Part shown: positions 26,642 to 36,549 of the stretch, in pieces | How positions within the stretch are numbered: position 1 is the first letter of the stretch | How the letters are laid out: the number at the start of each line of letters is the position of its first letter | The notes under the pieces: generated by a model | The model's database searches: none | Seen by the model: the letters and a program-made list of their open reading frames with translations, nothing else | Told to the model about the DNA's origin: nothing | Origin: Thalassococcus sp. S3 | Lineage (GTDB): Bacteria > Pseudomonadota > Alphaproteobacteria > Rhodobacterales > Rhodobacteraceae | Length of the DNA: 64,000 nucleotides | Assembly: GCF_004216475.1 (NCBI RefSeq) | Contig: NZ_CP022303.1 | Coordinates: 3,844,001 to 3,908,000 of the forward strand | Direction of reading: 5' to 3' | Program-made: the position numbers and the translations under genes

Positions 26642-29409
26642 CAGGCGGATAGAGAAAAGCGTCCAGTGGACGGTTTTCCAGCCAAACAAGTATGGTGGGA
26701 TGGGCACGGACTGTTGATTGTCACTGAGAACTGACCCGTAGAGGCCTTCAAGCGCGATACGGATTGGCGCGCAATGCGGTTTGTTCGCTGGCCCATCCTC
26801 GCCGTCAAGTTCACCCGGCAATTGCAGCACCATCGCCATCAACCTGTCGAGTTGGCGTGTATAAAAGCCCAGGTACTTCTCTCCTTCAATGCGCGTCTCG
26901 GACTCTTCACGATGCGCGAGCCGATACTCACTGGGCCGCGTGGGCGCGAAGGCGCAGGTCCGCAGCGGAGAGGGTCGGTCGGTCTTGTCCGCTGCGGCGC
27001 GGCTGGGCGCCGACAGGTGATCCGCGAGCTCCGAAAGCGCCGCTTCATCGTCAGCATCAATTGACGGCCAGTTCAACAGTACGCAAAGCGCAGAGGTGTC
27101 TTGCCGATGCAAAGAGCCGCCAGCCTCATCGGGAGGGTCCAGCTCCTCCGCCATGTCGGGACCCACAGTCCCAACGGCCTTGATCAGATCCGACAGGATC
27201 CCTGCAGGTGTCCTCCCGCCTGCCTTGCCGTCCTCCCACTTGTCTACCTCAGCGCGCAGACCGTTAGTCAACCCCAGCACACGATGCAGCCAATCAATGG
27301 CATATGTCTTTTCGTTCTTGCCCCCCGGTTCGGACTGGTATGTGAGTTGGCCCGAGCCATAGAAAATCGTGTGTACCCCGTAACGCATATAAAGGGCTGC
27401 CGTGAACTTTGTCCGGGCCGCAAAACCCTTCTCCGCAGGCAATAGGGCCATGGATGTATAGCCGATCGTCCGGTCCCGATTTGAAATGAATTGGCGCAGC
27501 GGACGTAGAAGATCCGTTTCTTCCATCCCCAAGCCAAGAAACAAAAGGGGCGCCCCCGAGAAAGCAGCCTGTATTCCCTCGTCAATCGTTGGTCGATTTC
27601 GGTCATCGGTGAGATAGAGCTGCATGTAGTCGTGTTCGGTAATGACGAGGCTGTCATCAAGTGTCGCGCGTCCGTGCAAATGAAAGACGCTCGCCCCGGC
27701 CTCCCCGCTCTCCATCGCAAAACGGGTGAGCTGTGACGCATTCTCCGGCGAGAAGCAGGTGTCGCGCAGAACTCACCCTATGGGGTCGCTGCGCATATCG
27801 TTTTCTCCCGGCCATTCCGGCGCCGGACCTGCGCCGGGAAGCTCGACAGGCGGGGGATCAAAGGCGCGGTAGCCCATGTCCTGGAAGTACCGCTCAATCT
27901 CAAAGTCATAGTTGGTGGTGATATATCGATTGACCTTAAGCTCGCCGTGTATCTTCGGCATCGGGTCAAAACGATCGGCAAGGATGGAACGGCGCGAAGT
28001 GAACGCATCAATCTTCGGGCGGCTTAGCGGGTGCGGAGAATCCTCCAGAGCAAATTCGCCTTCGCTTCCATCAGGTGCTGGCCCGATGTTACCCTCTGCT
28101 GAAATCCCAAGTTCCTAAAAGGATCCTCAGAAAGACAAAGCCCTAGGCTCACCAAGTACCTCGAACTCGGCGTGAGGTAGTCCCGCGTTCCTCCCGCCTT
28201 TTCTACTCGTTCGAGGTACTCCTTCAGGTCCGCGAGCGCAGCATCCAGAAAATGCCGCCACGCTTCGATTGTATTCGCGCTCTTTGCGACTTTCTTCATT
28301 TGAACCATCGCGCGATCAATTCGGAATGGCGTGAGAACCGCGTAGCGATCCTCGTTTTCTCGAATACCTTTGATATCGCGACGTTGTTTCTCTCGACTGA
28401 AAACACCGAGTTCACTCTCGAAGCGAGTAAGTCGCCTGCCCAATTTAGGATCAACCGCCTCCCCATCACGGTCTTCGTTCCGAAGCAGCCCTTGTCTGAG
28501 CAAAAGCATCGCGTGCAGCGTTTCATCCACAAGAAGCGTCTTCGCAAGCGCCGCAAAACTCAGTTGAGATTCTGGGCGAATATTGAGGTGGAAGTAACTA
28601 CGCAATGAAAGGCTATATGCAAAGAACAACTTGCCGCGGGCTGTAGCTAGGCTGCCTCCAGGCGCATTGAGGTGTTCACTCAGCACCGCGTGAAAAGCGG
28701 CGGTGCCTTCTGTAGGGGCGTCTGTACATTGTGTGAAGCTAGCCCCCAGCCAAGCCTGACGTAAAACGTCAACATAGAGCGTGCCTTGGTCCGCGACCGT
28801 CTCCGGCAAAAACAATCGTTGATGCCTTAACAGCTCCGCGTGCAACTGCTGGGCAATCTCGAACTTCACAGGCAATTCTTCACCGCCCGGGAAATGACCA
28901 CCTCCTTTCAACGTCTGGTCGAACGTCACCCGCAAGCTGTCTACCTTCGCCCGCGCCGCTTCTATCGCCCGTTTGCGCCCCCTTAACCATTGCCACACGT
29001 TGTGTTCGTGTTGCTGGATAAGCGCCGGCTTATGAAGCTTGTCGCTAGGATGAAGCGCTTGCCAAAGTTCCGACTCAAGAATGTCTTTCGCGTGATGGCT
29101 TTCATCATTTGTGAGGTGAGGGGTCAGCAGTTGGATCTGAAAGCTGATCCAATCTAGGGAAGCCTTTGTGATGGCTTCAAACCTGTCTGCTTCCTGCTCG
29201 ACCGTGCGGCGCTGCTCTTTCTCCCAGCTGCGCCAGGTCAGACGCCTGTAGCTCATTGATACGCCGGATCCTACGAAGGCCGTCAAATTGCGGGCGTGGA
29301 TTGCTCTAAAAAGCAACTGCTTGGCGCGAGCCTCGATTAAACCTGCATCAAGCGTGTCGTCTATTTGGTGAATTGTATACGGCCAAAACTGCAGTTGTTC
29401 GCGAACCAC
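26642..29409 (-). pseudogene. SIR2-domain protein gene, frameshifted, stopped and C-terminally truncated
   Basis: Three leftward pieces form one gene. Piece A (29409-28024) has the NAD-binding motif 'LTAFVGSGVSMSYRRLTW' at residues ~42-60 and a long helical insert. The next piece, one frame away and starting around 28,050, has 'KVNRYITTNYDFEIERYF', the second SIR2 signature. It ends at a TGA (27771-27773), but the same frame resumes with 'SVFHLHG' and 'PLLFLGLGMEETDLLRPL', further SIR2 motifs. The C-terminus runs into the reverse of the IS3 fragment. The intact gene would be a ~900-residue SIR2-like NADase/ADP-ribose-binding protein, a class widespread in anti-phage defence. The 5' start is uncertain (GTG, no ribosome site). 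Either a pseudogene or two consensus errors plus a real truncation. Confidence 0.8.
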
Positions 29410-30006
29410 GTCGAAATAGGGGGCGTTTATCCTATCGCTTTTGCTGACGGGCTCGTCGCTGTCTTCCTCCGCTGAACTCGTCCTACCCCCAGAATGAAAT
29501 TACACTGTCATGAACAAATTTTGACCAAAATTAGGCATTGAGAACGTCTAGCAGTAAGGATCGCGTATCTAATGTGAAGCGGTAGTTAATTGAAAAAGTA
29601 ACTGATTTTTTGAAATCACTTTCTTGAGTAAATTGACACCGACAGCTACCTGTGAGATTTGAACGCCGACGCAAGCTAACTATCTCTCGTTTGCTGATCC
29701 TCGATGAGACGGAGATCAAAAGTATCGTTGATATGGAACCCTACGAAGATAGCCACAAATAGCAGTGCGGGGCGAGCGGTCGAAAAGACTCTACGTAAGA
29801 TCGCGCCCGAACTCATAGTTCCTAGTTATCGTTACTTCAATGTTTCGGCAGCATCGCAATCAACAAACGCATGATCAACCTTGCTCACTAAATCTGGAAC
29901 GCACAGACCTCCTATCCTTAAACGATTGGTACTGTTGAGTTGCACGGCATTGCAAGGAAAAGGAACATGACAAAAGTCTGATAAGCCCAAAAAATCGCGC
30001 AGGAAA
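29410..30006. other. AT-rich interval without a gene
   Basis: Markedly more AT-rich than the rest of the window. A rightward fragment 'SRLLILDETEIKSIVDMEPY' ending in a stop near 29,760 looks protein-like but has only ~40 codons after an upstream stop. No other coding signal. The composition suggests imported DNA. Confidence 0.45.
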
Positions 30007-31449
30007 TCATTGAGAAACTATCCAAATCAGATTGGCTATCAGTTCGTCATCGTTCATCTGATTGGCGTCGTTTTGTGAAGATCTTTGTCCATTTCTCCAA
30101 GGGCCGTCATAGTCTGCAAGGAACGACCTCGCAGCCAGCCGTGATGCAGGACCCCAATCACCGTCAACATCGATTGGAAAGTCTTGTTCCTGAAGGAAGG
30201 TCTGCGCACCAACGATATCACTATTAGTGGCAACTGGAACGGATGGACTGACAGGGACCTCTTCAAGCAAGTTGGCCAACGTATCCACCTGCAATCTCAA
30301 TCCTTCAATATCCTGTCGAATCGCAGTTTGCCGGGGCACCGATTCACTGGAGACGGAGGCTATCAGAGCAGATAGGGTCGCAATACTGTCAGCTACCAAA
30401 CGCTCTTGCTGTTGGATTTCAGTTAGAAGTGAAATCCTCTGAGATATCAGTGCATCTCGACTATTGAAGTTCTCGGCAATCGCTCCATTCTCGCGAAGTC
30501 TTTCCTGAACACTCGCTATTTGACTACTGATATCTCGCAATGATGACGTCCTCGCAGTTATTTCTAGCGATAGAGCCTCAAGATCTCTGTTCAAGGCTTG
30601 CCACCTTTCCTCAGTGCGTTCTGCACCATCCGCAAGCTGGCGAAGTAATTGTGCCTGAGATATCACCGTTGGCTCTTCATCGAGCAACCGCTCAATGGCC
30701 TCAAGTCTGGTACCTAGAGAGGAGAGCGCGACCTCGGCCTCAGAAGTCGCCGTAGATATGTTGGTTACTCGTTGCGTCAAATCGAGACTCTCCAAGTCGA
30801 CTTCGACCTGAAAATACTCTGTTTCGATTTCTTTCAATCGTTCAGCCAGCCTGCTCTCGAACGCTCTTTCTAAGTCAGTCACTCTCCAAAAGGAAACTCC
30901 AGCGACCGCGAGACTAAATGTAGTTAGCCCATACAAGATGGCCGCACCAAAAGAACTCAGCTTTTCACCCCTAGTGCCTGCTTTCGACTCTGCCAAATCA
31001 ATATTCGCTTCATTCTCCAAGGGAGGCGCTTCAGTTGAACCTTCGATAGCGGTTTGCTTCGGATGCTCATGCACTTCGGCACTTTCGTTATCCATATATG
31101 CTGCTGCCAATTTAGAGCAGAAATCATATACCTCGCTAATATCATCTTTCGCGGCTTCTTGATTCTTCGCGACGATCAGCCTATCAAATTGCGGGGCGAG
31201 GCCTTCCTCCAATCTTCTTGCAATGTCTCTTTCTACTTCACTCGGAAGAGTATCCTCCGTGACCAAAAGCAAGTAACGGGACCTTCCGCCGTCCGAAGCT
31301 TCGTTGAACCGCAGTCGAGTAGCGTTTCCTCCAGGAAAACTACCTTCTACACGGAGTGAGGGAATCCGCAGTTTTCTCAGAGAGCGACTTGCGCCTTTAG
31401 GCACGAATATATCTGCAGTCGATCCGATATTTATCAGAATCCGAAACAC
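30007..31449 (-). CDS. Membrane coiled-coil protein with peptidoglycan-binding-like C-terminus
   Basis: 480 residues. An N-terminal ~115-residue globular, apparently cytoplasmic domain of unknown type; a disordered acidic linker; one transmembrane helix ('FGAAILYGLTTFSLAVAGVS', ~167-186); a long coiled coil (~195-400, heptad Leu/Ile/Ala); and a C-terminal ~45-residue segment 'VGAQTFLQEQDFPIDVDGDW' followed by 'GPASRLAARSF' that matches the peptidoglycan-binding-1 pattern (Q..L...-DG..GP.T..A...F). The topology would place the coiled coil and wall-binding tip in the periplasm. It starts with GTG overlapping the stop of the membrane GTPase-like gene by one base (TAGTG), so the two are coupled. 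I do not recognise the family. Confidence 0.8.
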   Translation of the reverse strand: MFRILINIGSTADIFVPKGASRSLRKLRIPSLRVEGSFPGGNATRLRFNEASDGGRSRYLLLVTEDTLPSEVERDIARRLEEGLAPQFDRLIVAKNQEAAKDDISEVYDFCSKLAAAYMDNESAEVHEHPKQTAIEGSTEAPPLENEANIDLAESKAGTRGEKLSSFGAAILYGLTTFSLAVAGVSFWRVTDLERAFESRLAERLKEIETEYFQVEVDLESLDLTQRVTNISTATSEAEVALSSLGTRLEAIERLLDEEPTVISQAQLLRQLADGAERTEERWQALNRDLEALSLEITARTSSLRDISSQIASVQERLRENGAIAENFNSRDALISQRISLLTEIQQQERLVADSIATLSALIASVSSESVPRQTAIRQDIEGLRLQVDTLANLLEEVPVSPSVPVATNSDIVGAQTFLQEQDFPIDVDGDWGPASRLAARSFLADYDGPWRNGQRSSQNDANQMNDDELIANLIWIVSQ

Positions 31450-32984
31450 TACTGATCAACCTGACTGGCCGACTCCGCATTCTCTGTAGCTACGTCGACC
31501 TGCTTTGCATGCTCAGCAAGTGTGACCGTCGGATACGGCCCTGACCGACCAAGAGCACTAAGGTGCTCAGCGTTTTTGTCGAAGCGCTTCTCAGTAGAAA
31601 GCGAGAGCATTTGCACAGCCTGCATCGCTGACAACGCATCGCCCACCATCCAAGAACAACCTCTTTCTGAAACTCCAAACCGGTCGCCAATTTCACAAGC
31701 AAGTCTGCTAAGTGAATCGAAGTCCAAGCTCTGCAGTGTGTCGGCGAACTTTGGGTTTCCTCCGTGTTTTCCTGTATTCAAATAAAGCAAAAAACTTCGA
31801 ACTTTATACAAACTACCGGCAGACACTAAACTCTCATCTCTCTTGCTGCCGTAGTAGAACCCCTGAAAATACTTTCTCGCTTCTAGGTTTACTTCATCTT
31901 GATCGCGCCCCTGTTTGAGTAGCTCGCTCCAGGTCCTCAGTTCATAGTTTCTTGAATCACTCAGGCCAGTTGGTTCCAGCCAATTCACATCCACCATAAA
32001 CACCAGGGTATCGGCGCGAAATGCACTGCAGAGCGTTATATGGTCTCCCATATTTTCGCCTGGTGCATCAAGTACGGTGACGTCAACCGCTTCGTTTTCG
32101 CCGTCATTTTCATTGAGGCGATGCGTCTTGGACTCAACGACTATTGTCGTATCCAAGTCACTAGTGCTCTGGCAAAAAGTAGACTTACCACTTCCAGGTG
32201 GACCTATGAGTATGGCTTGCCGCGGCAAACTATCTCTTGCGATCCCACCGAGGAAGAGCCTAGCCGTATCAGCACTAAAGTGATGAGCTTCGGTCAACTT
32301 CTGGAAGAGCACCATGTAGATCCAACAGAAATATCCGATTGATATTGTGAGGATGGATGCGATGCCCCAAGTCAAAAGGGTATATTTGCTACTTGAGGGA
32401 ATAATTGCCGCTACAGGTGCCTCTTCAACAACTATCCCTGTGCCAGTTTTATCTCCAACGAAGTATGCTTGGATCGCGACAACACCAACAGAAAACAAGA
32501 ACCAAAAAAACCACGCATCGCCAGCCCCTCCCCTGGCACTACCTTTCAAGTTTTTTGGTTCAGTTTGGGAGCTTGGCTTTCCATTTCGCACAAAGGCTAC
32601 AAGTTTCTTTTTTAAGTTCCCCAGTATTTTCGCGTCATCATCAGCAGCACGCTCCACGAACAATTTCAACACGCCAGTAAAGAACGCGACCAAGAGCATG
32701 ACGTGAGGAGCTTGTGAGCTTACAATGTAGCTATTGAGATCCAGCACCAACTTCGGGTCTGTTTCGGTCAGAATATCATCCTTGAATGCATCATTAACCA
32801 GGAAGAACAGGGTTAAGCTACCTAGCATGAGGAAAAAGATGGGCGCAATAACCGCAAATCTCATGTTGTTCCGGTACCACATCAATCGGCGGTTCCAGCT
32901 TTCTGGCAGCTCTTCGACCATTGTAATTCTTATGTACTGGTAGAGCATCAGGCATGCGATACCGATTGCTATTCCAATTGCCAT
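31449..32984 (-). CDS. Polytopic membrane P-loop GTPase-like protein
   Basis: 511 residues. Five hydrophobic segments (~1-20, 42-64, 93-111, 157-177, 201-226) precede a cytosolic P-loop domain. Walker A/G1 is 'GPPGSGKS' at 261-268; a G3-like 'DAPGENMGDH' lies at ~306-315; 'TLVFMVDVNW' is the following strand. A canonical NKxD G4 motif is not seen; 'LYLNTGKHG' may occupy that place. The architecture (membrane region plus a Ras/TRAFAC-like NTPase) recalls membrane-linked GTPases of prokaryotic conflict systems, but I cannot assign a family. It is the first gene of the pair and is probably the switch that acts on its coiled-coil, wall-binding partner. Confidence 0.82.
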   Translation of the reverse strand: MAIGIAIGIACLMLYQYIRITMVEELPESWNRRLMWYRNNMRFAVIAPIFFLMLGSLTLFFLVNDAFKDDILTETDPKLVLDLNSYIVSSQAPHVMLLVAFFTGVLKLFVERAADDDAKILGNLKKKLVAFVRNGKPSSQTEPKNLKGSARGGAGDAWFFWFLFSVGVVAIQAYFVGDKTGTGIVVEEAPVAAIIPSSSKYTLLTWGIASILTISIGYFCWIYMVLFQKLTEAHHFSADTARLFLGGIARDSLPRQAILIGPPGSGKSTFCQSTSDLDTTIVVESKTHRLNENDGENEAVDVTVLDAPGENMGDHITLCSAFRADTLVFMVDVNWLEPTGLSDSRNYELRTWSELLKQGRDQDEVNLEARKYFQGFYYGSKRDESLVSAGSLYKVRSFLLYLNTGKHGGNPKFADTLQSLDFDSLSRLACEIGDRFGVSERGCSWMVGDALSAMQAVQMLSLSTEKRFDKNAEHLSALGRSGPYPTVTLAEHAKQVDVATENAESASQVDQ

Positions 32985-33420
32985 ACTAAAATACCTTCAA
33001 ATCGCTGATTTGTGGTCCATCTTTGGTTCGACTGGGCTTTGTGTCAAGAAAGCTCCACCGGCTACTTTCATAGCTCACGGACGTCCTTAGAGCGGGCTGT
33101 TTTTCCTTGTTCGCCCAACTGCCACACGAATTTTGGTCTAAATGCCTTCTCAATGCTGTACTATTCGCACGGCAGCGCTCCGGATACCGCTATCCACAAA
33201 ATATGCGCTTCGGTGTTGCCTATGGGATCGTAGACGAGGTTAGCAAGACAGCGAAGCGCGCCCAACAACAGTCTTTGACCTCCACCCAACAAATTGTCAG
33301 GCTTGGTTGGCAGATCGTGGACAAATCTCGGGACAAGGCAATTAACCGCTCGTCACTTTGGACAAGGAATCGGCTCGTTCAAATCAGCTACTTCGATGCC
33401 GTCAGCGGTATGCCAAAGAG
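32985..33420. other. Non-coding interval upstream of the GTPase pair
   Basis: No frame on either strand has protein character or a ribosome-binding site. It should contain the leftward promoter of the membrane GTPase operon. Confidence 0.45.
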
Positions 33421-33762
33421 CTATCTCTTTGCAAATTGATCGCTGCCAGTTCGGGTAGACGCCCAAAGTGCTTCGGCTTCAGCGGAGTCTTTGACATCGC
33501 TTTCATGCAAGAAGTGCGCATCGATAACGGGGTTCCCCGGCTCTCCCCGTACCTGACCCACCCAAGCAACAACTGTACCGAACATCTCGTATGTTGCGGT
33601 GAACGATACTCTGTCCCCGTTCGCCCAGCCGACTATGGGCGCTTTGATGACTTGGCCACCGTCACTCACGCCGGAATCGAAATTTCCAGTCAACGAGTTA
33701 CCGTTTTGGTGCAGTTCGAGAACTGAGTTCTTGGTGTTGACCCACTTACCTGAAAAATCCAT
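33421..33762 (-). CDS. Avidin/streptavidin-family protein
   Basis: 113 residues forming an avidin-type eight-strand barrel. Order of strands: 'FSGKWVNTKNSVLEL', 'NSLTGNFDSGVS', 'PIVGWANGDRVSFTATY', 'TVVAWVGQVRGEP', 'PVIDAHFLH', 'EALWASTRTGSDQF'. Aligned by eye to streptavidin, Asn23, Ser27, Ser45, Trp92, Trp120 and Asp128 counterparts are present. Tyr43 is Phe, Trp79 is Phe or lost, and Trp108 is Phe. Biotin binding is therefore plausible but may be weaker. Start ATG follows GGGGA; a GTG/ATG 14-15 codons upstream is possible, but no signal peptide results from it. Bacterial avidins are rare. It sits alone between the GTPase pair and a recombinase remnant. Confidence 0.85.
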   Translation of the reverse strand: MDFSGKWVNTKNSVLELHQNGNSLTGNFDSGVSDGGQVIKAPIVGWANGDRVSFTATYEMFGTVVAWVGQVRGEPGNPVIDAHFLHESDVKDSAEAEALWASTRTGSDQFAKR

Positions 33763-34291
33763 GTGAAATCCCCAAAAATAACCACGAGTACTTGACGCCA
33801 TCACTAATGCTCATTGAATTGAACCAGCCAAATTCCCATACGACAAAAAATTAGGTTCCATTGGGTTCGGCCCCGTATCAACAGGTGACAGGCTCCCGGC
33901 TCCAATAAATTACTCTTTAGGTCAAATATCCTGGCTTCACTTCAGCAACACTGTAGTTGGATGCAGCCTCTGTAGAGGCGGCGCAAGCAAGTGAGAAACT
34001 CCTTGAGACGTACTCTGCCCACCTCAGACTGAACCGCCCCTTGTTTGCCGGAGACCCAGAAGTACAGATACTGGGTCCCATTATTGTTACCGCTGAGGTA
34101 GCCATTTTAGGTGCGCTGACACGCTTTTGGTGAACTGGCGGAATTCAAGCAAAAGAGTTCAGTATGCTCCATCTCTTTCACGCCGACTTCGTCAATTCGC
34201 GCCACGATGGGCGCTGCCTCGGCCGCCATACGCTCTGGGATCACCCTCGAAAGTAGTAGAATATGGCACTATGCAATCACCGCTCACGACA
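33763..34291. other. Interval containing the recombinase remnant only
   Basis: Other than the recombinase-like segment there is no gene-like frame. The part adjoining the avidin gene should hold its promoter. Confidence 0.4.
34072..34242 (+). repeat. Decayed copy of the tyrosine recombinase 5' end and upstream region
   Basis: This segment aligns without gaps to 51512-51682 (constant offset 17,440), from a shared GGGTCCCATTAT through the ribosome site and start codon to the first ~25 codons of the recombinase gene. The encoded start 'MLHLFHADFVNSRHDGRCLG' compares with 'MSHLDHAAFVNSRRDERSLG'. Similarity stops abruptly at ~34,243, just before the LysR gene. The left half of the match is less conserved than the coding part. 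It is a remnant of a second copy of the recombinase-bearing element. Confidence 0.8.
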
Positions 34292-35164
34292 TCAATTGCC
34301 ACAAAGATATTGAACCAAATTTCTGCATCCGGTTGATGGACCCACGTGATCCTGCCAGATCAGAAAATACCCCTTTCCGGTCATTGTGGACGCGTCGTCA
34401 AGTACCACAAGCTTGCCCGTCTCCAACTCCTCCGCCAGCAATGCGCAGCTACCTAGAGCTATCCCTTCTCCCGAAAGGGCGCGGCCGATCGAATGGCTAT
34501 AACTTGGACATACTATCCTGGGTAGGTCATGAAACTTTTTCTGCTTCACCCGCCACACCTCCCAATTGATCCATTCGGGAGCTTCACGTTGGTAGTCCAA
34601 CAGAGACGCGCCTTTTGGGTCATTTGCAAAACGCCGAGCCGCCCAGGGAGATGAGACAGGCGCCAGCTCTTCTTGCATCAAGAGCTCACCGTACCACCCT
34701 TCTGGCACACCATCCGCGTATATTATGGCGACGTCATTCGAGTCAGAAAGCAAGTCCCGTGGATCATCAGCGATGACAGTTTCAACCGGATGAGAAGCAA
34801 CGCTCAGCGCAAACGACCTCAACCTTTTGTAGAGCCAAAACACAGATACGGCGGAGTTGGCAGCAATACGAACACTTTGCGAGGACGGCACCCTAGCCTG
34901 GTTCAGTGAGGTTTGGAGGTAGTCCAGAGACATCGCAACCGGGTCGGCCAGTCTTTCTCCGGCTAAGGTAAGTCTCAGACCCCGAGCGCCACGCTCAAAC
35001 AGCTCGTAACCAAGCCACTCCTCCAACTGCTTGATCCGCTTGCTGACCGCCGCCTGTGACACGTAAAGCTCCGACGCTGCGGCACCGAAGCTACCCGCAC
35101 GGCTGCAGGCTTCAAAGAAGATCAGAGTGTCCAGTGGCGGGAGGGATTTTCGGCGCAAAGTCAT
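34292..35164 (-). CDS. LysR-type transcriptional regulator (GcvA-like)
   Basis: 290 residues. The N-terminal winged HTH has 'AGSFGAAASELYVSQAAVSK' and 'RIKQLEEWLGYELFERG', followed by a substrate-binding domain (~90-285) with 'GEGIALGSCALLAEELETGK' and the C-terminal 'GYFLIWQDH' typical of the GcvA subgroup. It is divergent from the M24/DddP-like gene across a ~93-bp gap, the classic arrangement in which a LysR protein controls its neighbour. The ligand is unknown. Confidence 0.9.
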   Translation of the reverse strand: MTLRRKSLPPLDTLIFFEACSRAGSFGAAASELYVSQAAVSKRIKQLEEWLGYELFERGARGLRLTLAGERLADPVAMSLDYLQTSLNQARVPSSQSVRIAANSAVSVFWLYKRLRSFALSVASHPVETVIADDPRDLLSDSNDVAIIYADGVPEGWYGELLMQEELAPVSSPWAARRFANDPKGASLLDYQREAPEWINWEVWRVKQKKFHDLPRIVCPSYSHSIGRALSGEGIALGSCALLAEELETGKLVVLDDASTMTGKGYFLIWQDHVGPSTGCRNLVQYLCGN

Positions 35165-35257
35165 TCCCTTTGGTTATGCCTAGCTCTGAGATTTTTCAAT
35201 GTTTTCTGCCAAGATCACACCGACTAGTTTCGGGTGGATTTCTGAGAGGCAGTACAC

Positions 35258-36495
35258 ATGGCAAATTTTGACTGGCACGCAGAACGTTTTGATTTAGCTG
35301 GTATCGCGCTTCTCGATCGTGCACCCGAGAGCGAGGGTATCGACCTGAGTGCGGTGCGCCTTTATCGCCTCCGGCGTGTGCGCGAGCAGATGAAGCACTA
35401 CGGTGTCGATGCGGTCATTCTGTCCGACCCTATAAATATTCATTATGCGACAGGCGCGCGAAATATGCAGGTGTTTTGCCAACGCAATGCACCGTCGCGG
35501 TACCTTTTGCAGACGGCTGAAAGGTCGATCTTGTTTGAATTTACAGGGTGTCTTCACCTTGGCGAGGGATATGAGACGATTGACGAAGTGCGCCCCTCCA
35601 AAACCGCCAGCTTTGTCGCTGCCGGTCCGGAAATTCACGCCCGTGAAATGGCCGATCTGATCGGCGAACTCGTCGGCCCGGGTGCGACGATCGGTCTGGA
35701 AAGGCTCAACGCAGGAACAGCAATCGCTCTGAAAGAGTGTGGCTTGCGCATAGTGGATGCGCAACAACCTGTTGAAATGGCCCGTGCGGTGAAATCGAGC
35801 GAAGAGATGAAGTGCGTGAACGCATCACTCCGCGCGACAGAGAACGGCGTTGCCAGACTGCGTGAGGCGATCCGGCCCGGCATGACCGAGAATGAGCTTT
35901 GGTCCGTGCTGCACCAGTCTGTCATCGCGCAGAACGCAGATTATTGTGAGACACGGTTGCTCAATGCAGGCGCTCGGTCAAATCCCTGGTTCGAGGAAAC
36001 CTCCAGCAATGTGATCGGAGAAAATGACTTATCGCATTGGATACGGACGTTGTTGGCTGCCACGGATATTATTCTGACTTCTCTCGTACGTTCCATGCCG
36101 GACCCGGAAAGCCTACCCAGACGCAACGCGACCTTTACAAGGTTGCGCATGAACAGGTGTCCCACAACATGGGAATCCTTCGCGCCGGGATGAGTTTCCG
36201 GGACTACGCCGATCGGGCATGGGACATTCCGGAAAAGTACTACGAAAACCGTTACTATCTGTCCGCCCACGGCTGCGGCATGACCGGAGAATACCCCTAT
36301 TTGTACCACAAAGGGGATTTCCCCGACGCGGGATACGATGGGGAGATCGTGGCAGGCATGACCATTTGCGTCGAAAGCTACATAGGTGAATCTGGTGGCA
36401 AGGAAGGTGTGAAACTCGAACAGCAAGTCCTCGTCACCGAGACCGGCATCGAACTGCTGTCGCGCTTTCCTTTTGAGGAGGAGTTGCTGCGTTAG
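35258..36495 (+). pseudogene. M24-family (DddP-like) metalloprotein gene with a -1 frameshift
   Basis: The first frame (35258-36193) gives the N-terminal creatinase-like domain and 'ETRLLNAGARSNPWFEE'. Near 36,029, after 'GENDL', the family sequence jumps frame and continues as 'IALDTDVVGCHGYYSDFSRT' to 36495. Joined, it has all M24 metal ligands: DTD, the Asp of 'YSDFSR', 'HGCG', the Glu of 'CVESYIGE' and of 'KLEQQV'. The overall pattern ('ILSDPINIHYATGARNMQVF', 'GVKLEQQVLVTETG') resembles DddP, the DMSP lyase of roseobacters, and related Xaa-Pro peptidase-like proteins. A single missing base explains the break, so a consensus error is as likely as a pseudogene. The neighbouring betaine genes fit a sulfonium/betaine substrate. 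Confidence 0.85.
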
Positions 36496-36549
36496 AATTT
36501 TGCGGTGCGGCTGTATACGGTATCGAAGTCTAGCTGACCTTCTCTCGTT

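Noticed and set aside
27771..27773. Selenocysteine at the in-frame TGA of the SIR2 gene
   Set aside because: No SECIS-like context was evident, the site is not a known selenoprotein position, and the gene has another frameshift.
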